Assembly: GCA_019347595.1 (NCBI GenBank)
Contig: JAHWLA010000175.1
Span: 1 to 6,119 of the forward strand
Reading direction: 5' to 3'
From: Actinomycetota bacterium
GTDB lineage: Bacteria > Actinomycetota > Acidimicrobiia > Acidimicrobiales > JAHWLA01
DNA length: 6,119 nt
Below, one piece after another: positions 1 to 4,923 of the stretch (within the stretch, counting starts at the first letter, position 1; each line of letters begins with the position of its first letter). Below the pieces are notes generated by a model that was not told the DNA's origin, did not search any database, and saw only the letters and a list, made by a program, of their open reading frames with translations. Made by a program: the position numbers and the translations under genes.

Positions 1-1524
1 TCGACCAAGGCGTTCTACGCCCAGGTGGCGGCCGGGTTCGTGCTCGCCGCCGCGCTGGCCGTCGAGGTCGGCGTCACCGACGCGCGCGCCTCCGAGTTGC
101 TGGCCGGGCTGCGGGCGCTGCCGGACGCCATGGAGCAGGTGCTGGCCCGGCGCGACGACATCGCGGTTGCCGCCATCGGCCATGCGCCCTCGCGTCGCTA
201 CTGGGCGGTGGTGGGCAACGGCCCCAACCGCATCGCTGCCCAAGAGGTGCGGATCAAGCTCTCCGAGCTCTGCTACAAGTCGATCGCCTGCGACGTCACC
301 GAGGACAAGAAGCACATCGACCTGTCTTCGGAGCCGCTGATCTTCGTCTGCGCCGCCGGCCTCGTCGGCCCCAACGCCGACGACGTGGCCAAGGAGGTGG
401 CGATCTACCGGGCGCACAAGGCGGCGCCCGTCGTCGTCGCCACCGACGGCCAGGACCGCTTCAGCGCGGCCTCGCACACCATCACCGTGCCGCCCGCGCA
501 CCCGGCGTTGGGGTTCGTGTTGTCCGCCATGGCCGGCCACCTCTTCGGCTACGAGGCAGCGCTGTCGATCGACGCCCAAGCGTTGCCGTTCCGCGAGGCG
601 CGCGCCGCAGTGGAGACGCTGGTGTCGTCGGGGTTGGAGGGCGACGCCTTGCTGGCCCGCTTGCGCGAGCTGGCCGAGCCGCCCGCCGCCCGCTTCTTCG
701 CCGGGCTGCGGGAGGGCGCCTACAACGGGCACCTCGAAGCGGCCACCGCCGTGCGGGTGTCGTCGCTCTTGCGCTACAGCACCGGGCTGGTGCCGCTCGA
801 CTCCTACGAGCTGGAGTACGGACGGGTGGGCACGCCGGGTGCGCTGCTCGACGACCTGGCCGACGCACTCACGCGTGGGGTGGAGGAGCTGACCCGTCCC
901 ATCGACGCCATCAAGCACCAGGCCAAGACGGTGACCGTCGGGATCTCCCGCTCCGAGGAGGCGCTGTTCGCCGGTGGCCTCGTGCAGCAGGCGCTGGTGG
1001 CGGGCGCCGCTCGTGACCGGTTGAGCTACCGGGCCCTGCGCGTGCTGTCGACGCTCGATCCCGCGGTGGGCGAGGTGACCGGCTACACCCGGTACCGAAT
1101 CGAGGGGAACGCGAGAGACGGGTCGGCCACCGTGCACGTCGTCGACCAGGGCGGCGTGGCCCGCAACCTGCCGTCGCGCACGGCGAGCAACCCGGCGCTG
1201 CGGGGCACCAAGCACCAGGCGGCCGCCGAGCGCGAGGTCATCGTCACCCGGGGGCGCAACGACGGGCGCACGGTGGTGATCGTGCCCGAGACGAAGGACA
1301 ACCAGGCCACCGGACTCACGCTGCTGCACGTGGCCTTCCGCGACCGGCTGTCGTCCGAGGCGGCCCGCGAGGTGCTGAGCGGCTACCGGGGCCGGTTCAC
1401 GGCGCTGGTCGACGCGGTGACCGAGACCGAGCCTGCCTTCGACGAGTCGCGGCTGGCCGACGTGCCCGTCGTCGACCTGCTGCTCGAGCCCATCCAGCCG
1501 CTGGCCGACCGCTGGCGCCGGTGA
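1..1524 (+). CDS. glmS: GlmS-type glucosamine-6-phosphate synthase (isomerizing), 5'-truncated, with long C-terminal extension
   Basis: The reading frame is open from the first base, so the gene starts upstream; 507 residues are visible. GlmS converts fructose-6-phosphate plus glutamine to glucosamine-6-phosphate, the entry to UDP-GlcNAc synthesis. The visible part opens with STKAF, the end of the first SIS sugar-binding domain, followed by the second SIS domain to about residue 207. Aligned by eye to E. coli GlmS, Lys86, Glu89 and His105 match isomerase residues Lys485, Glu488 and His504 with identical spacing. QAKTVTV at 307-313 resembles the E. coli C-terminal LAKSVTV, making Lys309 the likely Lys603 equivalent. 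About 105 extra residues precede that lysine and 198 follow it, whereas the E. coli enzyme ends five residues after it. The N-terminal glutaminase half, if present, is outside the window, so an isomerase-only or paralogous SIS protein remains possible. The TGA stop overlaps the nnr start by 4 bases. Confidence 0.75.
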   Translation, partial: STKAFYAQVAAGFVLAAALAVEVGVTDARASELLAGLRALPDAMEQVLARRDDIAVAAIGHAPSRRYWAVVGNGPNRIAAQEVRIKLSELCYKSIACDVTEDKKHIDLSSEPLIFVCAAGLVGPNADDVAKEVAIYRAHKAAPVVVATDGQDRFSAASHTITVPPAHPALGFVLSAMAGHLFGYEAALSIDAQALPFREARAAVETLVSSGLEGDALLARLRELAEPPAARFFAGLREGAYNGHLEAATAVRVSSLLRYSTGLVPLDSYELEYGRVGTPGALLDDLADALTRGVEELTRPIDAIKHQAKTVTVGISRSEEALFAGGLVQQALVAGAARDRLSYRALRVLSTLDPAVGEVTGYTRYRIEGNARDGSATVHVVDQGGVARNLPSRTASNPALRGTKHQAAAEREVIVTRGRNDGRTVVIVPETKDNQATGLTLLHVAFRDRLSSEAAREVLSGYRGRFTALVDAVTETEPAFDESRLADVPVVDLLLEPIQPLADRWRR

Positions 1525-2912
1525 TCCCTGTCGTCACGCCGGAGGAGATGCGGCGCATCGACGCCGCTGCTCCGGTGCCGACCGAGGTGCTGGTGGAGCG
1601 AGCGGGGGCGGCAGTGGCGCGCGCCGCTCTGCGGCGGTTGGGCGGGTCGTACGGCCGGCGGGTGGCAGTGGTGGCGGGCAAGGGCAACAACGGGGCCGAC
1701 GGGCGGGTGGCGGCTCGGGTCCTGTCGGACCGGGGTGTGCGCACCGCGGTGTTCGACCCGGGCGTGTCGTCCTTGCCCGCGTGCGACCTGGTCATCGACG
1801 CGGCGTACGGCACCGGCTTCCATGGGGACTACGAGGCGCCCGAGTCCGGCGATGCCGAGGTGTTGGCCGTCGACATCCCGTCGGGGGTCGACGGGCTCAC
1901 CGGCTCGGCGTCGGCCGGTGCGGTGCGGGCCGACATGACGGTGACGTTCGCGGCGCTGAAGCCCGGGCTGTTGTTCAGCGACCGGGTGGGCGTGATCGAG
2001 CTCGTCGACATCGGGCTCGACGTGTCGGGGGCGCGCATCGGGGTGGTGGAGGACGACGACGTGGCGGCGTGGTTGCCCGCGCCCGGGCGGGATGCGCACA
2101 AGTGGCAGACCGCGCTGCTGGTGGTGGCCGGTTCCGCCGGGATGATGGGCGCCCCGCTGCTGCTGGCCCGGGCCGCCATGCGGGCGGGCTCTGGCTACGT
2201 GCGGCTGGCCGCGCCCGAGGACGTGCCGCCCGGCAACGAGGCCGTGGTCGTCCCGCGGCCTCCATCGGAGTGGGCGTCGGCGTTGGCGGGCGAGGTCGAG
2301 CGGTGCCGGGCCGTGGTGGTGGGACCGGGGCTGGGACGCGGTGACGACGTGACGCGGGAAGTGCGGGCGTTGGTGGCCGCCGCCGACAAGCCGTTGGTGA
2401 TCGACGCCGACGGGCTCAACGCGCTGGCGGGCGACGCGGCGGGCGTGCTGTCGCCGCGCCGGGCGCCGACCGTGCTCACGCCGCACGACGGGGAGTTCGC
2501 CCGGTTGGCGGGCGACGACGTGGGCGCCGACCGCATCGGCGAGGCACGGGCGCTGGCCGCGGCCACGGGCGCCGTGGTGCTGCTGAAGGGACCGACCACG
2601 GTGGTGGCCGCGCCCGACGGACGAGTGCTGGTGTCGGTGACGGGCGGGCCGCAGTTGGCGACGGCCGGGACGGGCGACGTGCTGTCGGGGATGATCGGGG
2701 CGTTCCTGGCGCGTGGCGTGGATGCGTGGCGGGCCGCGGCGGCGGCGGCGCATGTCCACGGCGCGGCTTCCGTCCCCGGCATGGTCGCAGGCGACCTGCC
2801 CGAGCTCGTCGGCGCCTGGCTCACCCGTTCTCGTTACGAAAGTGCGCACGGGAGCGCGCACTCCCGTAACGAGAACGGCGGGGGCGGCCACGGTGGGGGC
2901 GGCCGTGGTTGA
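1521..2912 (+). CDS. nnr: Bifunctional NAD(P)H-hydrate repair enzyme (epimerase / ADP- or ATP-dependent dehydratase)
   Basis: This 463-residue cytosolic enzyme repairs hydrated NAD(P)H: one domain epimerises NAD(P)HX and the other dehydrates the S form using ADP or ATP. The N-terminal YjeF_N-type domain (about 1-185) has GKGNNGADG (Asn56, Asn57, Asp60), AAYGTG, and VDIPSGVDG with Asp118. The C-terminal ribokinase-like domain (about 190-434) has HKWQTALLVVAGSAG, VVVGPGLG, IDADGLNAL, LTPHDGEFARL, LLKGPTTVVA and ATAGTGDVLSG, where Asp386 is the usual catalytic aspartate of the fold. The GTG start at 1521 overlaps the upstream stop as GTGA and gives the expected MIPVVTPEEM beginning; no strong Shine-Dalgarno is seen, consistent with coupling. 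The family fold ends near Leu434. The last 29 residues are an atypical tail encoded by a 54-bp palindrome plus two 15-bp glycine-coding repeats. The reading frame itself is intact. Confidence 0.93.
   Translation: MIPVVTPEEMRRIDAAAPVPTEVLVERAGAAVARAALRRLGGSYGRRVAVVAGKGNNGADGRVAARVLSDRGVRTAVFDPGVSSLPACDLVIDAAYGTGFHGDYEAPESGDAEVLAVDIPSGVDGLTGSASAGAVRADMTVTFAALKPGLLFSDRVGVIELVDIGLDVSGARIGVVEDDDVAAWLPAPGRDAHKWQTALLVVAGSAGMMGAPLLLARAAMRAGSGYVRLAAPEDVPPGNEAVVVPRPPSEWASALAGEVERCRAVVVGPGLGRGDDVTREVRALVAAADKPLVIDADGLNALAGDAAGVLSPRRAPTVLTPHDGEFARLAGDDVGADRIGEARALAAATGAVVLLKGPTTVVAAPDGRVLVSVTGGPQLATAGTGDVLSGMIGAFLARGVDAWRAAAAAAHVHGAASVPGMVAGDLPELVGAWLTRSRYESAHGSAHSRNENGGGGHGGGGRG
2825..2878. repeat. 54-bp imperfect palindrome inside the 3' end of nnr
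   Basis: The left arm starts CCGTTCTCGTTACG (2825-2838) and its exact reverse complement is at 2865-2878. Inside this are a 2x2 mismatch (AA 2839-2840 against CC 2863-2864) and seven more perfect pairs (2841-2847 with 2856-2862), around an 8-nt loop (2848-2855). It is translated as part of the last residues of Nnr. No T-run follows and alr starts immediately downstream, so a simple terminator is unlikely. It could be a dispersed palindromic repeat of the REP type, or an RNA hairpin that tunes expression between nnr and alr. No target-site duplication is visible at its edges. Confidence 0.8.
2877..2906 (+). repeat. Two tandem 15-bp G-rich repeats at the nnr/alr overlap
   Basis: The unit GGCGGGGGCGGCCAC (2877-2891) is followed directly by GGTGGGGGCGGCCGT (2892-2906), identical at 12 of 15 positions. 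In the nnr frame they read GGGGH then GGGGR, giving the protein its glycine-rich tail, followed by one more glycine and the stop. The second copy also carries the G-run upstream of the alr GTG start, so the duplication may affect alr translation initiation. Confidence 0.7.
2895..2899 (+). promoter_or_regulatory. Possible Shine-Dalgarno for alr
   Basis: The run GGGGG ends 5 bases before the GTG at 2905 and could pair with the 16S anti-SD CCUCC, allowing one G-U pair. It supports the 2905 start for alr over the in-frame GTG at 2893. The motif is weak evidence in such a G-rich stretch. Confidence 0.3.
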
Positions 2913-4038
2913 GGCCCGCACCCGCGCCGCGTGGGCGACGGTCGACCTGGCCGCCGTCCGCCACAACGTCTCGGAGTTGATCGACCTGGTGGCCCCTGCG
3001 GCGATGTGCGCCAGCGTGAAGGCGGACGCCTACGGCCACGGGGCCGTGCCGGTGGCCCGGGCCATCCTCGAAGCGGGCGCGCAGTGGCTGGCGGTGTCCC
3101 AGGTCGACGAAGGGGTCGAGCTACGCGAGGCGGGGATCACCGCGCCGATGCTGCTGTTGTCCGAGCCGCCGCTCGCAGCCGTCGACGAGGCAGTCGCCCG
3201 CCATCTCACGCTCGCCGTCTACACCGACGCCATGGTGGACGCCCTGGAGACGGCCGCCGTCCTCCACGGGCGCGACGCCGTCCCCGTCCACCTCAAGGTC
3301 GACACCGGCATGCACCGAGCCGGGGCGCCGCCCGCCGACGCGCCCGCACTGGCCCGCCGCATGGACGGGTCGCGGCACCTCGTGCTGGAAGGGCTGATGA
3401 CCCACTTCGCGGTGGCCGACGACCTCGACCGCGAGGCCGACACCAAGGCCCAGTTGGAGCGCTTCGAGATGGTCCGGGACGCGCTGGCTGCCGACGGCAT
3501 CGTCCCCGCCGTGCTGCACACGGCGAACTCGGCGGGCGCCATCGCCCACGAGGCCGCCCGCTACGACTTGGTGCGCTGCGGCATCTCCGTGTACGGCTAC
3601 TCGCCGGGGATGGCGATGGCCGACCGCGTCGACCTGCGGCCCGCCATGTCGCTCACCGCCGAGGTGGCCTACGTGCGCGACGTGGAGGCAGGGGAGGGCG
3701 TGTCGTACGGGCTTCGCTACACATGCCCGACCCGCACGCGCATCGCCGTGGTGCCGTTGGGCTATGCCGACGGGGTGCCCCGCCGGTTGTCGGCCGTGGG
3801 CGGCGAGGTGCTGGTGGGCGGTCGGCGCTGCCCGATCGCCGGGACGGTGACGATGGACATGCTCATGGTCGACTGCGGGCCCGACTCGTCGGTGGCGGTC
3901 GGCGACGAGGTCGTGCTCCTCGGTCGCCAGGGCGACGAGGCGATCACCGCCGACGAGTGGGCGGCGCGGCTCGACACCATCTCCTACGAGATCGTGTGCG
4001 GCATCGGGCCGCGGGTGCCCCGCCGGTACGTCGGGTGA
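2905..4038 (+). CDS. alr: Alanine racemase, PLP-dependent
   Basis: Alr interconverts L- and D-alanine in the cytosol, supplying D-Ala for peptidoglycan. The GTG at 2905 gives 377 residues, the usual family length, and places the conserved ATVDLAAVRHN motif near the N-terminus. SVKADAYGHG holds the PLP-binding Lys39. LKVDTGMHRAG, EGLMTHFAVAD, HTANSAG and RCGISVYGYSPG line the alpha/beta barrel. GVSYGLRY carries the second catalytic base Tyr268, followed by PLGYADGVPR, the TMDM segment with Met317, and the C-terminal TISYEIVCGIGPRVPR. All expected landmarks are present. In-frame starts exist upstream (to 2713), but they would add residues encoded inside nnr and the palindrome. The gene overlaps nnr by 8 bases and the next gene by 4 (GTGA), implying one polycistronic message. 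Start choice is the main uncertainty (2905 or 2893). Confidence 0.94.
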   Translation: MVEARTRAAWATVDLAAVRHNVSELIDLVAPAAMCASVKADAYGHGAVPVARAILEAGAQWLAVSQVDEGVELREAGITAPMLLLSEPPLAAVDEAVARHLTLAVYTDAMVDALETAAVLHGRDAVPVHLKVDTGMHRAGAPPADAPALARRMDGSRHLVLEGLMTHFAVADDLDREADTKAQLERFEMVRDALAADGIVPAVLHTANSAGAIAHEAARYDLVRCGISVYGYSPGMAMADRVDLRPAMSLTAEVAYVRDVEAGEGVSYGLRYTCPTRTRIAVVPLGYADGVPRRLSAVGGEVLVGGRRCPIAGTVTMDMLMVDCGPDSSVAVGDEVVLLGRQGDEAITADEWAARLDTISYEIVCGIGPRVPRRYVG

Positions 4039-4892
4039 TCACCGACGTGGCCGGCGTGCGCGTCGGCCACTGGACCGATCCCGTCGCCCGTACCGGGTGC
4101 ACGGTCGTGCTGTTGCCCGCCGGGACAGTGGCGTCGGGCGAGGTGCGGGGCGGCGCGCCGGGCACCCGGGAGTGGGCGTTGCTGGCGCCCGAGCGGCTGG
4201 TGGCGCGGGTCGACGCCGTGGTGCTGTCGGGCGGCTCGGCGTTCGGGCTGTCGGCATGCGACGGCGTAGTGCGGTGGTGCGAGGAGCGCGGGATCGGATT
4301 CCCGACCGCCGCCGGGCCGGTACCGATCGTGGTGGGCGCCGTGCTGTACGACTTGGGCGTCGGCGATGCCCGGGTGCGGCCCGATGCGGCGGCCGGGCTG
4401 GCGGCGTGCGAGGCCGCCGTCGCCGGGCCGTTCGAGGTGGGCGCCGTCGGTGCGGGGACGGGAGCGACGGTAGGGAAGTGGCGCGGCGACCCGCCGCAGC
4501 CTGGCGGGTTGGGCACGGCGAGCGAGCGCAGCGGGGCGTTGGTCGTTTCCGCGTTGGTCGCCGTCAACGCCTGGGGCGACCTCCGCGAGCCGGGCGCTTC
4601 TCGTCCGGGAATCCCGCAACATACGGCGGGAGTCCCGGACCAGAAGCACGGGGCCCGGTTTGGCAACACGACGATCGGGGTGGTGGCGACGAACGCCCGG
4701 CTCGACAAGACGGCGTGCCTGCTGGTGGCGCAGTCCGGCCACGACGGGTTGGCCCGGGCGCTGGAGCCCGCGCACGCCACCTTCGACGGCGACGCCCTGG
4801 TGGCCGCCGCCACCGGCGAGGTCGACGCCCCACTGGAGCACGTCCGCCTGCTCGCCGCCCGCGCCGTGGAAACCGCCATCCGGAGTACATAG
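4035..4892 (+). CDS. P1 family (DmpA/NylC-type, S58) self-cleaving N-terminal nucleophile hydrolase
   Basis: The 285-residue product begins MITDVAGVRVGHWTD, the typical family start, using a GTG that overlaps the alr stop by 4 bases. Conserved blocks are GGAPGTREWALL, VVLSGGSAFGLSACDGVVRW, GAVGAGTGATVGKW, VSALVAVNAWGD and FGNTTIGVVATNARL. Family members autoproteolyse to expose a nucleophile. By analogy with NylC, cleavage is expected between Asn211 and Thr212, giving subunits of about 211 and 74 residues. Known relatives cleave N-terminal amino acids, D-amino-acid amides (DmpA) or nylon oligomers (NylC); the substrate here cannot be read from sequence. No signal peptide is seen, so it is probably cytosolic. 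Two oddities: residues about 188-205, in the linker before the cleavage site, are encoded by a 52-bp palindrome, and the last codons (Arg-Ser-Thr-stop) come from the palindrome shared with the converging gene. Confidence 0.9.
   Translation: MITDVAGVRVGHWTDPVARTGCTVVLLPAGTVASGEVRGGAPGTREWALLAPERLVARVDAVVLSGGSAFGLSACDGVVRWCEERGIGFPTAAGPVPIVVGAVLYDLGVGDARVRPDAAAGLAACEAAVAGPFEVGAVGAGTGATVGKWRGDPPQPGGLGTASERSGALVVSALVAVNAWGDLREPGASRPGIPQHTAGVPDQKHGARFGNTTIGVVATNARLDKTACLLVAQSGHDGLARALEPAHATFDGDALVAAATGEVDAPLEHVRLLAARAVETAIRST
4596..4647. repeat. 52-bp imperfect palindrome inside the P1 hydrolase gene
   Basis: The arms 4596-4617 and 4626-4647 pair over 22 positions with two mismatches (4602/4641 and 4611/4632), around the 8-nt loop AACATACG (4618-4625). 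It is translated in frame into the linker that ends six residues before the predicted self-cleavage asparagine. Its left arm shares TTCTCGT at the same place near the outer end, and a final CGC, with the palindrome in nnr; the arm and loop lengths are also nearly the same. This suggests a related element rather than ordinary codon bias. An alternative is chance structure in GC-rich coding DNA, which is unlikely at this length. Confidence 0.75.
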
Positions 4893-4923
4893 CCGGCGAA
4901 AATCGCCGGCTATGTACTCCGGA
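4879..4923. terminator. Long perfect palindrome at the convergent gene junction, probable bidirectional terminator
   Basis: Twenty-one bases (4879-4899) pair perfectly with 4903-4923 around an AAA loop (4900-4902; TTT on the other strand). The stem includes both stop codons: TAG at 4890-4892 for the + gene and, on the - strand, TAG at 4912-4910. Only 17 bases separate the two genes, so the hairpin covers the whole intergenic gap. Its position at a tail-to-tail junction argues for transcription stopping or mRNA 3'-end protection from both sides. There is no T-run after the stem on either strand, so it is not a textbook rho-independent terminator. A palindromic repeat element that landed here is the alternative. 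Confidence 0.7.

Noticed and set aside
2825..2878. The nnr palindrome as a rho-independent terminator
   Set aside because: It lies inside the coding sequence, has no T-run, and alr overlaps the end of nnr. Stopping transcription there would cut off alr.
2713..2904. Upstream in-frame extension of alr (ATG at 2713)
   Set aside because: The extra residues lie inside nnr and the palindrome and do not resemble any Alr N-terminus. Starting at 2905 gives the normal length and places the PLP lysine at residue 39.
1383..2966. Long - strand open frame (527 codons) opposite glmS and nnr
   Set aside because: Its translation is low-complexity and rich in Arg/His/Pro, typical of the antisense of GC-rich genes. 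The + strand carries clear Nnr domains over the same bases.
2931..4892. A 653-codon + strand open frame that could be read as an N-terminally extended P1 hydrolase
   Set aside because: Everything before 4035 is arginine/glycine-rich out-of-frame translation of alr. The family-like sequence begins exactly at the GTG at 4035, which overlaps the alr stop.
2825..4923. The three palindromes as a CRISPR array or insertion-sequence ends
   Set aside because: They are not regularly spaced and are separated by whole genes. No transposase or target-site duplication is visible between or around them.
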